A DNA stretch of 64,000 nucleotides, taken from contig NZ_BAFP01000092.1 of the NCBI RefSeq assembly GCF_000308455.1, positions 62,001 through 126,000 on the forward strand. The letters are read 5' to 3'. Position 1 is the first letter of the stretch, and every line of letters begins with the position of its first letter. Below, piece by piece: positions 19,681 to 28,417 of this stretch. The notes beneath the pieces were generated by a model. The model had not been told where the DNA came from. It saw nothing but the letters and a program-made list of their open reading frames with translations, and did no database searches. Origin of the DNA: Nocardia abscessus NBRC 100374. GTDB lineage: Bacteria > Actinomycetota > Actinomycetes > Mycobacteriales > Mycobacteriaceae. A program made the translations under genes and the position numbers.

Positions 19681-20370
19681 CTACTCCACGAGGCCGTGCC
19701 GCCGCAGGGCGGCCAACAGCGCGTCCGGACGCTCGGCGGTGGGCAGGGCCTCCACCAGAGCGAATCGGCTGCCCACCGCCTCGGCGCCACCGTCGGCCTC
19801 GGCGCTGTCGCCGATCATCAGAGCCGCTTCGGCGGGCACGCCCAATTCGCCGAGAGCGGAGTGGAAGATCTCCGGATCGGGTTTCATCACGCCGACCTCG
19901 TAGGAGAGGGTGAACGCTCCGACCAGCCGATCCCAGCCGCGCGCCGCGAACGACGGACGGATGTCGAACGGGATGTTGCTCACCACCGCGACCGGAACGC
20001 CGTGTGCCGCCAGATGATTCAGGACGGCCTCGCTGTCGGGGTACGGCGTCCACTCCAGTGGGTCGAGCAGACGGGCATACAGCCGATCGGCATCCTCGTC
20101 GGTGGGCACGCCCGAATTGCGCAGCACGTGCATCATCACCCTGCGGTGCAGCGCCGGGTCCAGGTCGCGGTGGTCCCACGCGTACTGCGTCTCGGCGTCG
20201 AACTCGGCGATGTGGTCGACCGGCGCCGTCATCCGCCGCATGATCTCGGCCTTCTCGCCCACGTCGAACGCCCGGCCGTCCGGCCAGGTCAGATCCGCGT
20301 ACCACGATTCGTCGTCCTCCAGCCGGAACAATGTCCCGGAGAAGTCGAACAGCACCGCCTCGATCGCCAC
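19681..20370 (-). CDS. HAD-superfamily hydrolase
   Basis: 229 residues. Motif I is DFSGTLF with the nucleophile at Asp9; motif II is VVSNIPFD (Ser in the 130s), motif III the Lys of VMKPDPEIF, and motif IV GDSAEAD. The second Asp of the usual DxD is replaced by Ser, so the general acid of ordinary HAD phosphatases is missing; that is seen in haloacid dehalogenases and a few others. Substrate unknown. Start is the GTG at 20370. Confidence 0.75.
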   Translation of the reverse strand: MAIEAVLFDFSGTLFRLEDDESWYADLTWPDGRAFDVGEKAEIMRRMTAPVDHIAEFDAETQYAWDHRDLDPALHRRVMMHVLRNSGVPTDEDADRLYARLLDPLEWTPYPDSEAVLNHLAAHGVPVAVVSNIPFDIRPSFAARGWDRLVGAFTLSYEVGVMKPDPEIFHSALGELGVPAEAALMIGDSAEADGGAEAVGSRFALVEALPTAERPDALLAALRRHGLVE

Positions 20371-20521
20371 CCGGCCAGCCTACCGACGGACCGCCCGGCA
20401 CCTCCGCCGCGCACAGGGCGATCGCACCGGCAATCGGCTCGACACACGCTGTGGTCAGGGCGATTTCGCCGGTGGGAAGGAAACCGGCGCGGCTGTCGGT
20501 GCCGGGGGTTAGAGTCCGGGC

Positions 20522-22474
20522 ATGGGGCGCAAGCGAGGAAATTGGGTCGCCGCCGCGGCGGCGTTCGCACTCACCGTCGGAATGGCCACCGCCTGTTCGT
20601 CCGGCGAAAACGGGGCGGGCGGTGTCTGCGAGACGGTTCCGAACGGCACCCCGGTCGCCGCAGGCGCGACGGACCCGGCGGGCGGCGGCAGCAAGGATCT
20701 CAGCACCAATCCGGAAATAGCGACCGGCTATCGCGCGAACATGACGCCGGTGCGCACGCACACCTTCGCGGTGTCGACGGCCAATCCGGTGTCGACCAAG
20801 GCCGCCTGCGAGGTCCTGCGCGACGGCGGCACCGCGGCGGACGCGTTGATCGCGGCGCAAACGGTGCTCGGCCTGGTCGAACCCCAGGCCTCCGGTATCG
20901 GTGGCGGCGCGTTCCTGCTCTACTACGACGCGAACACCAAGACCGTGGACGCCTACGACGGCCGCGAGGTTGCCCCGGCGGCCGCGACCGAGAACTACCT
21001 GCGCTGGATCAGCGACACCGACCGCACCGAGCCCAAGCCGAACACGCGGGCCAGCGGCCGCTCCATCGGCGTGCCCGGCGTGCTGCGGATGCTCGAGATG
21101 GCACACCGCGACCACGGCAAGACCGCGTGGCGCGAGCTGTTCGACCCCGCCATCGGACTCGCCGATCAAGGCTTCCCGATCAGCCCCCGCCTCGCGGGCC
21201 AGATCGCGGAGTCGGCGAAGGACCTCGCGGCCGACGAGGACGCCAAGGCGTATTTCCTCAACCCGGACGGCAGCCCGAAGGCCGCCGAGACCGTGCTCAC
21301 CAACCCCGCCATGGCCAAGACGCTCGGCGCCGTCGCCACGGAGGGTGCCCAAGCCTTCTATACCGGCGCCATCGCGCGGGACATCGCCGCAGCGGCGGGC
21401 CGATCCTCCGGCGGGCGCACCCCAGGCGTGATCACCACCGAGGACTTGGCCGGCTACCAGGCGAAGAAGCGCACCGCCTTGTGCACGGGCTACCGGGAGC
21501 ACGAGATCTGCGGCATGCCCAGCCCCTCGTCGGGCGGCATCGCCGTCGCCGCGACGTTGGGCATCCTGGAGAACTTCGACCTGGCCACCATGCGGCCGGA
21601 CAGCATCGACCGCAACGGCGGCAAGCCCGCTGCACAGGCCGTGCACCTCATCTCGGAGGCCGAACGCCTCGCCTACGCCGACCGCAACAAGTACGTGGCC
21701 GACACGGATTTCGTCCCGTTGCCGGGCAATTCGGCGCAAACCCTGCTGAACCGGGATTATCTGCGGCAGCGCGCCGGGCTGATCGATCCCAACCGCAGCA
21801 TGGGCACCGCGCAGCCGGGTGACTTCGGTCCCGTGCCGCTGGGCGTGGGCCCGCAGCCACCCGAGCACGGCACCAGCCACATCTCGGTGGTCGACGAGTA
21901 CGGCAACGCCGCGGCGATGACCACCACCGTCGAGTCGGCGTTCGGTTCGTTCCACCTGGTCGACGGCTTCGTGCTGAACAACCAGCTCACCGACTTCAAC
22001 GCCGACCCGCTGGGCGCCGACGGGGTGCCGATGGCCAACCGGATCCAGCCGGGCAAGCGCCCGCGCAGTTCGATGAGCCCGACGCTGGTGTTCGACAAGG
22101 CCCCCGACGGGTCGCGCGGCGAGCTCACCCATGTCGCCGGCTCGCCCGGCGGTTCGGTGATCATCCAGTTCGTGGTGAAAACGCTGGTCAACATGTTCGA
22201 TTGGGGCCTGGACCCGCAGCAGGCGGTGTCCGCGGTCGCGTTCGGCGCCGGGAACAGTCCGTCTACCGGCATCGGTGGTGAGCATCCCGCGATCAATGCC
22301 ACCGACAACGGTGACCACGACCCGCTGGTGCTCCGGCTGCGTCAGCTGGGCCATCAAGTCTCCGTGGCACCACAGGTCAGCGGCCTCAGCGCCCTGAAAC
22401 GCACCGGCACGGACGGCTGGATCGGCGGCGCCGACCCCCGCCGCGAAGGCGCGGTCCTCGGCGACACCCACTGA
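20522..22474 (+). CDS. ggt: Gamma-glutamyltransferase (lipoprotein form)
   Basis: 650 residues. A lipoprotein signal ends at MATAC (Cys25), so the enzyme is expected on the outer membrane face. The proenzyme cleaves itself before the catalytic Thr451 (PPEHGTSHISVVD); upstream GIGGGAF and downstream SPGGS oxyanion segments are also present. It hydrolyses or transfers the gamma-glutamyl group of glutathione-like peptides; nocardiae use mycothiol, so the natural substrate is uncertain. Start ATG at 20522; no operon partner is evident. Confidence 0.92.
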   Translation: MGRKRGNWVAAAAAFALTVGMATACSSGENGAGGVCETVPNGTPVAAGATDPAGGGSKDLSTNPEIATGYRANMTPVRTHTFAVSTANPVSTKAACEVLRDGGTAADALIAAQTVLGLVEPQASGIGGGAFLLYYDANTKTVDAYDGREVAPAAATENYLRWISDTDRTEPKPNTRASGRSIGVPGVLRMLEMAHRDHGKTAWRELFDPAIGLADQGFPISPRLAGQIAESAKDLAADEDAKAYFLNPDGSPKAAETVLTNPAMAKTLGAVATEGAQAFYTGAIARDIAAAAGRSSGGRTPGVITTEDLAGYQAKKRTALCTGYREHEICGMPSPSSGGIAVAATLGILENFDLATMRPDSIDRNGGKPAAQAVHLISEAERLAYADRNKYVADTDFVPLPGNSAQTLLNRDYLRQRAGLIDPNRSMGTAQPGDFGPVPLGVGPQPPEHGTSHISVVDEYGNAAAMTTTVESAFGSFHLVDGFVLNNQLTDFNADPLGADGVPMANRIQPGKRPRSSMSPTLVFDKAPDGSRGELTHVAGSPGGSVIIQFVVKTLVNMFDWGLDPQQAVSAVAFGAGNSPSTGIGGEHPAINATDNGDHDPLVLRLRQLGHQVSVAPQVSGLSALKRTGTDGWIGGADPRREGAVLGDTH

Positions 22475-22551
22475 TCGGCCCGTAGCGGCGGGCTCGGTCG
22501 CGCCCGAGGGTTCTCCCGCGTGAATCGGCGCTTTCGGCGGGAAGGGTGCGG

Positions 22552-23091
22552 TTAGGTCGTCCGCATCATCGGATACACGACCGGCCCCCGGCCGAGCCGC
22601 AGCTCGCCCTGCGGCTCGAACCCGAACCGCTCGTAGAAGGGCACGGTGGCGATGGTGTTGCAGATCAGGAAGCAGTTCTGGTCGGCCGCCGACAGCCGCC
22701 GCTCGAGCAGCGTGGTCGCCAGCCCGCGCCCCTGCGCGCCGGGCAGCGTCCCGATAGCGGCCAGGTACAGGTGTGGCGTCACCGGGCGCGCGCGCTCCAT
22801 CTGTCGGCCCGCGGCCAGCGCACGCGCCGCACCCGGCCCCAAGGCGCGCAGCAAGGTCAGCGGCTTCGCCGTCGGCGACACCACGTTCGCGGGCTCCCAC
22901 AGCGCCACGCAGGCGAGGGTGCCCTCAGCGTCGTGCGCGAGGTCGACCAGCCCGTTCCTCCGGCGCGAGGCGATGCGCGAATCCCAGAACAGCGGCAACG
23001 CTTTTCGCCGCCGCGGCGAGCCCGGCCAGAAGTAGGTCATCAGTGGATCGTCGGCGAAAGCCGCCGCGAGAACGAACGCGCCCGACTCCAT
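22552..23091 (-). CDS. GNAT-family N-acetyltransferase
   Basis: 179 residues. The acetyl-CoA-binding motif is clear (LYLAAIGTLPGAQGRGLATTLLERRLSAA, about 110-138, with the Q/RxxGxG/A-type loop GAQGRGLA), followed by VPFYERFGFEPQGE. Such enzymes acetylate amines on small molecules or proteins; the substrate is not deducible. The ATG at 23091 begins the conserved region; the open frame to 23382 is antisense noise over the next gene. Confidence 0.8.
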   Translation of the reverse strand: MESGAFVLAAAFADDPLMTYFWPGSPRRRKALPLFWDSRIASRRRNGLVDLAHDAEGTLACVALWEPANVVSPTAKPLTLLRALGPGAARALAAGRQMERARPVTPHLYLAAIGTLPGAQGRGLATTLLERRLSAADQNCFLICNTIATVPFYERFGFEPQGELRLGRGPVVYPMMRTT

Positions 23092-23158
23092 ACCGGCGAG
23101 GTTAGACCAGCAGCCGGACCCACGCGAGGCGGACAGTTCGGGGCGGATACCCGCCCGC

Positions 23159-23659
23159 TCACTCGCTCTCGGAATACTTCGCGCCGAGTTCACGCAGCCG
23201 GGCCATCGCCTGCGCCGCGTGCTGCTTGTCGTTGGAGCGGATCGCCAGCATCGGGACGTAGTCGTCGTCGACCAATTCCAGGCGCGCCCAGGACTTTCGA
23301 TCCGGAAACGACACACCCCGAATGTAGCCCCACGGGAAATCGTTGTCGCCCAGAATGTTTCGCACCGACACACCCCGCGCACCGACCCGGACCCGCGGCC
23401 TGGTCAGCAGCAGCACCGCGGCGGCGCCGAGAACGCCGATCCCGATCATCGCGATCTGATCGACCACCCGGAAGTTGACGCCGGTCGATCCGCTGCGCAA
23501 CCAGATACCACCCGCGGTGAACGCGGCCGCCACCAGCACCGCCACGATCCAGGCCGTCCGCACCGCGCGCCGGGGCCGCACCTCGAACTCCCACTCGGAC
23601 TCGTCGCCTGCCGGCGCGGGCGATCCCACGTTCCTGCGGAAGATACGGACGACCGGCAT
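23159..23659 (-). CDS. Membrane protein with bacterial PH domain
   Basis: 166 residues. Two hydrophobic helices (TAWIVAVLVAAAFTAGGIWL and VVDQIAMIGIGVLGAAAVLLL) are followed by a small PH-like domain (VRVGARGVSVRNILGDNDFPWGYIRGVSFP). It begins 2 bases after the ribH stop, so it is co-transcribed with the riboflavin genes; the same neighbour is found in mycobacteria (Rv1417 position). Its role there is unknown. Confidence 0.8.
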   Translation of the reverse strand: MPVVRIFRRNVGSPAPAGDESEWEFEVRPRRAVRTAWIVAVLVAAAFTAGGIWLRSGSTGVNFRVVDQIAMIGIGVLGAAAVLLLTRPRVRVGARGVSVRNILGDNDFPWGYIRGVSFPDRKSWARLELVDDDYVPMLAIRSNDKQHAAQAMARLRELGAKYSESE

Positions 23660-23661
23660 CG

Positions 23662-24141
23662 CTACGCGGACTGCCGCAGGGCGCGCAGCGTCAGCGCGGC
23701 GTCCAACGCCGCGGCGGCCGCCTGCTCGCCCTTGTTCTCGTGCGACTCCGGTAGCCCGGCCCGATCCAGGGCCTGCCGCTCGTTGTTGGTGGTCAGCACC
23801 CCGTTCGCGACCGGCGTGCCCTCGTCCAGCGAAACCCGGGTGAGCCCCGCGGTCACCGCGTCGCAGACGTACTCGAAGTGCGGCGTGTCACCGCGGATCA
23901 CCACGCCGAGCGCCACCACCGCGTCGTGCGACCTGGCCAGTTCCTGGGCCACCACCGGCAGCTCCATGGCGCCCGCGCAGCGCACCACGGTGATCTGCTG
24001 GACCCCCGCGTCCTTGGCCACCCGCTCGGCGTTCGCCAGCAGGGTGTCGCAGATCTGGGTGTGCCAGCGCGAGGCGACGATGCCCAAGGAGAGGTCCTTG
24101 GCGTCGGCCAGCGCGAAGGTCGGTACCCCGGTACCGCTCAT
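23662..24141 (-). CDS. ribH: 6,7-dimethyl-8-ribityllumazine synthase
   Basis: 159 residues, full length. Condenses the ribityl-pyrimidine with dihydroxybutanone phosphate, the penultimate riboflavin step; the protein forms icosahedral or pentameric shells. Seen: SRWHTQICD near the start, CAGAMELP, the phosphate/substrate loop GVVIRGDTPHFEYVC with the catalytic His, and NGVLTTNNERQALDRAG. It follows ribBA by 30 bases on the same strand. Confidence 0.97.
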   Translation of the reverse strand: MSGTGVPTFALADAKDLSLGIVASRWHTQICDTLLANAERVAKDAGVQQITVVRCAGAMELPVVAQELARSHDAVVALGVVIRGDTPHFEYVCDAVTAGLTRVSLDEGTPVANGVLTTNNERQALDRAGLPESHENKGEQAAAAALDAALTLRALRQSA

Positions 24142-24171
24142 CGATGTCCGCCTTTCCGGTTTGCTCGCAGT

Positions 24172-25416
24172 TCAGTGCGCCGTCTCGCCGAGATCGAGCT
24201 CGTCGAGCCCGATCAGGTCGTGCCCCATCCGGTCCCGCTTGGTGCGCAGGTAATGCAGGTTTTCCGCGTTCGCGCGCAACGGCATCGGCACCCGCTCGGT
24301 GATCCGCAGGCCGTAGCCGTCCAAGCCGACCCGCTTGGCCGGGTTGTTGGTGAGCAACCGCATCGACCGAAGACCCAGATCCACCAGGATCTGCGCGCCG
24401 GTGCCGTAATCGCGCGCGTCCGCGGGCAGGCCGAGCTCCAGATTCGCGTCGACCGTGTCGTGGCCGGAATCCTGCAGCTGGTAGGCCTGCAGCTTGTGCA
24501 TCAGGCCGATGCCGCGCCCTTCGTGACCGCGCATGTACAGCACCACACCGCGCCCCTCGGCCGCCACCATCTCCAGCGCCGCGTCCAGCTGCGGACCGCA
24601 GTCGCAGCGCAGCGACCCGAAGACGTCTCCGGTCAGGCACTCCGAGTGCACGCGCACCAGGACGTCCTCGCCGTCGCTGATGTCGCCGCGCACCAGCGCG
24701 ACGTGCTCCACCTCGTCGTAGATGCTCTGATAGCCGACGGCCATGAACTCGCCGTGCGCGGTGGGGATGCGCGCCTCCGCGACGCGCACCACGTGCTTCT
24801 CGTGCCTGCGCCGCCACGCGATCATGTCGGCGATCGAGATCAGCGCGAGCTCGTGCTCGTCGGCGAAAACGCGCAGCTCCTCGGTGCGGGCCATGTGGCC
24901 CTCGTCCTTCTGGCTGACGATCTCGCAGATCACGCCCGCCGGGCGCAACCCGGCCATCCGTGCCAGATCCACGGCCGCCTCGGTGTGGCCGGGGCGACGC
25001 AGCACGCCACCGTCCTTGGCGCGCAACGGCACCACGTGGCCGGGCCGGGTGAAATCGTCGGCCTTGGCGTCGGCGTCGGCCAGCAGCCGCATGGTGGTGG
25101 CGCGGTCGGCGCCGGAGATACCGGTCGTCACGCCCTCGCGCGCGTCCACCGAGACGGTGTAGGCGGTGCCGTGCTTGTCCTGGTTCATCGCGTACATCGG
25201 CGGCAGGCCGAGCCGGTCGCAATCGTCACCCGTGAGCGGCACACAGATGTAACCGGAGGTGTAGCGGATCATGAAGGCGACCAGCTCCGGGGTGGCCTTC
25301 TCCGCCGCGAAGATGAGGTCGCCCTCGTTCTCGCGGTCCTCGTCGTCGACTACGACGACCGCTTTACCGGCGGCAATGTCGGCGACTGCGCGCTCGATGC
25401 TGTCGAACCTGGTCAC
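24172..25416 (-). CDS. ribBA: Bifunctional DHBP synthase / GTP cyclohydrolase II
   Basis: 414 residues. Residues 1-200 are DHBP synthase (VDDEDRENEGDL acidic motif, TRPGHVVPLRA with its catalytic His) making the four-carbon unit from ribulose 5-phosphate. Residues 205-400 are GTP cyclohydrolase II with the zinc Cys triad CLTGDVFGSLRCDCG and the RGHEGRGIGL and DYGTGAQIL motifs. Both precursor branches of riboflavin are thus in one protein. Upstream lie 579 bases without a gene before ribE, which contain a large palindrome. Confidence 0.97.
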   Translation of the reverse strand: MTRFDSIERAVADIAAGKAVVVVDDEDRENEGDLIFAAEKATPELVAFMIRYTSGYICVPLTGDDCDRLGLPPMYAMNQDKHGTAYTVSVDAREGVTTGISGADRATTMRLLADADAKADDFTRPGHVVPLRAKDGGVLRRPGHTEAAVDLARMAGLRPAGVICEIVSQKDEGHMARTEELRVFADEHELALISIADMIAWRRRHEKHVVRVAEARIPTAHGEFMAVGYQSIYDEVEHVALVRGDISDGEDVLVRVHSECLTGDVFGSLRCDCGPQLDAALEMVAAEGRGVVLYMRGHEGRGIGLMHKLQAYQLQDSGHDTVDANLELGLPADARDYGTGAQILVDLGLRSMRLLTNNPAKRVGLDGYGLRITERVPMPLRANAENLHYLRTKRDRMGHDLIGLDELDLGETAH

Positions 25417-25995
25417 GTCTGCTGTGCTCCATCTCGAAATAGGTGCCTCACCACAGTACTGTGTTCAATTTGCAGCGCCTGCGGCGCTGCGTATTCGCGG
25501 CCCCTTGGTGGCTCGCGTCCGAGCGGCCGCCGCTGGCGACTGCGTCGCGGACGCGGCGGCCGCTCGGACGCGAGCCGGGCCGCGAACGGCGCATGCTAGG
25601 TCTCGCTTCGCTCGAAAGATGGAGTGAGGTTCGTCTGAGCGCGCGAGGTGGTGAGTATCGGACTCGCATGTTCGGCGCTTCCTCGCACTCGGTGGGCCTG
25701 CCGATGGCGGCGACCATCCTCCCGGCACTCTGCGCGGGGTGCCGACCGGTGGTGACCGATGCGACGGCGACTCGAAGGCAGCCGACGAATCGAGTTCGAT
25801 CACGCCCATCGCATCCTGGGGCTTGCCCAGGTGGGGAAATGGCGCGCGGGCCGATGTGTCGCGGAAGGCGCGCTGAGCGGTGGGACCTGTCCGCCGCCGT
25901 GCGGTCGCCTTCCGCGCGAACCCGTGCGCGCTTCGTACGCTCCTGCGCCACGCACACGCATCCGGCGCGGGCGGGCACGAGCGGGGCGGTCAACG
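25417..25995. other. 579-bp gap between ribE and ribBA
   Basis: No gene that I can support. The frames open here are GC-rich artefacts with Arg/Ala/Ser-rich translations. The right-hand half has no recognisable element; the left-hand part is filled by the large imperfect palindrome at 25494-25586. No FMN riboswitch core was found on either strand. The gap is unusual in a riboflavin cluster that is otherwise tightly packed. Confidence 0.6.
25494..25586. repeat. Large intergenic palindrome
   Basis: Left arm 25494-25503 plus 25510-25533 pairs with right arm 25553-25576 plus 25577-25586: 24 uninterrupted bp, then a 6-base bulge on the left side (25504-25509), then 10 more bp. The 19-base centre itself holds a 5-bp hairpin (GCGAC-TGC-GTCGC). 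As RNA it would be a stem of about 34-39 bp; as DNA it could extrude a cruciform. No T-run follows on either strand. It could be a mobile palindromic repeat, a transcript stabiliser or an attenuator in the rib transcript. Confidence 0.8.
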
Positions 25996-26619
25996 CTAGC
26001 CGCGCTGCTGGAGGCGTTCGACGTACTTGGCGATCACGTCGACTTCCAGGTTGACGGTGGTGCCGACGGTGGCGAAGCCGAGGTTGGTCAGCGAGAGCGT
26101 GGTGGGGATGAGGGAGACCTCGAACCAGTCCCGGCTACCGGTCTCGGCGGGTTCGTCGGAGACGCCGAGACCGGAGACGGTGAGCGAGATGCCGTCGACG
26201 GTGATCGACCCCTTCTCCACCACGTAGCGGGCGATGGTCTCCGGCAGCGAGATCCGGACCACGTCCCAGTTCTCCGACGGAGTGCGCGAGAGCACGGTGC
26301 CGGTGCCGTCGACGTGTCCCTGGACCAGGTGGCCGCCGAGTCTGCTGTTCAGCGCCGCGGCACGCTCCAGGTTCACCTTCGAACCGACGTCCAGCTTGCC
26401 GATGCCGGAGCGGTTGAGCGTCTCGGCCATGACGTCGACGGTGAACGAGTCTCCACCGACCACCTCCACGACGGTCAGGCACACCCCGTTCACGGCGATC
26501 GAATCACCGTGTCCGGCATCGGAGGTCACCAGCTTGCCCTTGATCGTCAGCCGCGCGGCGTCGGTCAGCTGCTCGCTGGAGACGATCTCGCCGAGCTCCT
26601 CGACGATGCCTGTGAACAT
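25996..26619 (-). CDS. ribE: Riboflavin synthase, alpha subunit
   Basis: 207 residues with the duplicated barrel of the family: first half MFTGIVEELGEI ... GDSIAVNGVCLTV ... GGHLVQGHVDG, second half beginning with KGSITVDGISLTVS. It dismutates two lumazines to riboflavin. It ends next to the 579-base gap; ribBA and ribH follow on the same strand. No ribD (deaminase/reductase) lies in this window, so that step is encoded elsewhere. Confidence 0.96.
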   Translation of the reverse strand: MFTGIVEELGEIVSSEQLTDAARLTIKGKLVTSDAGHGDSIAVNGVCLTVVEVVGGDSFTVDVMAETLNRSGIGKLDVGSKVNLERAAALNSRLGGHLVQGHVDGTGTVLSRTPSENWDVVRISLPETIARYVVEKGSITVDGISLTVSGLGVSDEPAETGSRDWFEVSLIPTTLSLTNLGFATVGTTVNLEVDVIAKYVERLQQRG

Positions 26620-27187
26620 GTGCTTCGACTCCCTGTCGCGTCGTTGTCCTCGAGTTCCGGAACAGCGCGAGTCCCGGCCGCTATTCCCGCGCCCTCAGCC
26701 TAACGACGCCGGGTCGTAGGAGGTAGCGCCGTTCCCGGGTTCGCGCGGAGACTGGACGGCTCCGCGCCCTCCGAGGCGGGAAGCAGACCGCCGGGCAGGG
26801 AGAGCCCGCCGGAACCGGCCGGTCCCATCGAAAGTGGAACAAAATATCTCCACACGCGCCGCATTCGCCCGGCGATACGGGATCGTGTATTCGTTCAACG
26901 CCTTTCGGCGTACCGCGCGAATTAATTCCTCCCCCGGTGCCCGATTCATTGTCGATACCCGAAAGAAACACGGTTATAACGCAGTTTCCGCGCGCCTGCG
27001 ATGCGCGAAAGCGATATCGTTATGCGGCTGACTTCTCGCGTTCAACTTTTCCGCACAAGTAGTTCGATGCGCCGCTCTACCTGGGCCGACGGCGTACACC
27101 CGCGCGGCCCGCCGCACGACTTCACTACTCGAGAAAGCCGGAGACGACAGTGGGACAAATCTGGTCGGACACAGCGGGGGGCGCGGT
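26620..27187. other. 568-bp non-coding region between ribE and the gene at 27188
   Basis: No supported gene. The part from about 26830 to 27060 is visibly richer in A and T than the surroundings (for example AACAAAATATC, GAATTAATTCC, GGTTATAACGC, CGATATCGTTATG), consistent with two divergent promoters: ribE to the left and the 27188 gene to the right. I found no riboswitch-like core upstream of ribE. Confidence 0.5.
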
Positions 27188-27658
27188 GTGACCACTTTTC
27201 TCGATTCGACGCCGGAAGTTCGCTGCCTGCGGTATCGCCGCGAATTCCAGCTGCCCGCATCGATGGATCCCGGTTCGCACCGTATTCTGCTGCACATCGG
27301 CGTCGACTACGGCGCGGTCACCATGCCCGCCGAACTCGGCGAGCAAGTGCTGCGACGACTCGTCCAGGACGGAATCGCCGGACCGGTCGTCGACCACCCG
27401 CGAGCCAGGCACTGGACCTTCCTCACCGGCCCCGCCGGACCCGACGCGTTCAGTCCGGCGGTCTCGGCCGAATTGTTCCGCCTCTACGCGGCGGTGGCCT
27501 GCGCGGGCAGTCAAGTGGTGCTGCCCTCACCGGACGACGAGCGCACCGGATACCGCGTCTGGATCCGATCGCCGGAGACCGGGGCACGCCGCCCGCCGCT
27601 CAGCGCCGTGATCGCGACGATCCGCGCGGTCGCGGCGCGCAAAACCCGAATCGGCTAG
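27188..27658 (+). CDS. Small hypothetical protein of a Nocardia-type family
   Basis: 156 residues starting MTTFLDSTPEVRCLRYRREF. Segments VTMPAELGEQV, HPRARHWTFLTGP, FRLYAAVAC and PSPDDERTGYRVW recall a family of 140-160-residue proteins that I remember as multi-copy in Nocardia and often mislabelled in databases (for example as RNA polymerase subunit); HWTFLTGP also resembles a short segment of primase-polymerase-like proteins. No function can be assigned. It sits between ribE and rpe with a long A/T-rich upstream region and is convergent with rpe, 6 bases away. Confidence 0.6.
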   Translation: MTTFLDSTPEVRCLRYRREFQLPASMDPGSHRILLHIGVDYGAVTMPAELGEQVLRRLVQDGIAGPVVDHPRARHWTFLTGPAGPDAFSPAVSAELFRLYAAVACAGSQVVLPSPDDERTGYRVWIRSPETGARRPPLSAVIATIRAVAARKTRIG

Positions 27659-27664
27659 ACCTTT

Positions 27665-28357
27665 TCAGCGCGCCCACGCCGAGGCCGCCTGCCTGCGCAA
27701 CTTCTCCACGGTGGCCCCGGGATCGGCCGTGCTGTAGACCGCGGAGCCGGCGACGAAGCAGTCCACGCCTGCCTCCGCCGCCGCCTCGATGGTGTCGGCG
27801 TTGATGCCGCCGTCGATCTCGACCAGCAACCGCAGCTCACCGGCATCGACCAGGTTGCGCACGATGCGCGCCTTCGCCAGCACCTCGGGGATGAACGACT
27901 GCCCGCCGAAACCCGGTTCCACGCTCATCACCAGCAGCGTGTCGAATTCGCGCAGGATCTCCAGGTACGGCTCGATCGGCGTGCCCGGCTTCACCGAGAG
28001 CCCCGCCTTGCTGCCCGCGGCGCGGATGTCGCGCGCGACCGCGATCGGATCGTCCGTCGCCTCGGCGTGGAAGGTCACATTGTGCGCGCCCGCCTCGGCG
28101 TACGGCGGCGCCCAGCGGCCCGGATCCTCGATCATCAGGTGGCAGTCCAGCGGGATCTCGGTCGCCTTCAGCAGGCTTTCGACCACGGGAAGCCCGATTG
28201 TGAGATTCGGCACGAAGTGCGCGTCCATCACGTCCACGTGCAGCCAGTCCGCGCCCGCTACGGCGCCCGCTTCCTCCGCGAGATGCGCGAAGTCGGCGGA
28301 AAGGATGGACGGGGCGATCATCGGAACGGCCGGACGAGGGTAAGTCGGGTTGGACAC
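27665..28357 (-). CDS. rpe: Ribulose-phosphate 3-epimerase
   Basis: 230 residues. A TIM-barrel metalloenzyme of the pentose phosphate pathway that also supplies ribulose 5-phosphate to RibBA. Seen: MIAPSILSADFAHL, metal-binding HVDVMDAHFVPN with its His and Asp, CHLMIEDP, MSVEPGFGGQSF and VEIDGGIN. GTG at 28357 gives the VSNPTYPRP start seen in relatives; the ATG at 28321 is the alternative. Divergent from usfX-sigF. In other actinobacteria ribD follows rpe, but not here. Confidence 0.95.
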   Translation of the reverse strand: MSNPTYPRPAVPMIAPSILSADFAHLAEEAGAVAGADWLHVDVMDAHFVPNLTIGLPVVESLLKATEIPLDCHLMIEDPGRWAPPYAEAGAHNVTFHAEATDDPIAVARDIRAAGSKAGLSVKPGTPIEPYLEILREFDTLLVMSVEPGFGGQSFIPEVLAKARIVRNLVDAGELRLLVEIDGGINADTIEAAAEAGVDCFVAGSAVYSTADPGATVEKLRRQAASAWAR

Positions 28358-28382
28358 AACGCCGGAGTCTAACGGTACCCAG

Positions 28383-28407
28383 GATTGTCCAGGGCCGGAG
28401 TGGGTAG
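28383..28407 (+). promoter_or_regulatory. Candidate SigF-type promoter of usfX-sigF
   Basis: GATT (28383-28386), 15 bases, then GGGTAG (28402-28407), close to the mycobacterial SigF pattern GTTT-N15-17-GGGTAT. The GTG start of usfX is 11 bases after it, so the mRNA would have almost no leader. Self-activation of usfX-sigF by SigF is known in mycobacteria. One -35 base and the last -10 base deviate. Confidence 0.4.
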
Positions 28408-28417
28408 CCTGCATAGG

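Noticed and set aside
19508..22900. An open frame of more than 1100 codons on the minus strand opposite ggt and the HAD gene.
   Set aside because: The Arg/Ala/Gly-heavy translation has no domains and overlaps well-supported genes; long antisense frames are common in high-GC DNA.
25417..26995. FMN riboswitch upstream of ribE or ribBA.
   Set aside because: I looked for the conserved AGGGTGAAATTCC- and CCGGTGAAATTCCGG-like cores on both strands and found none.
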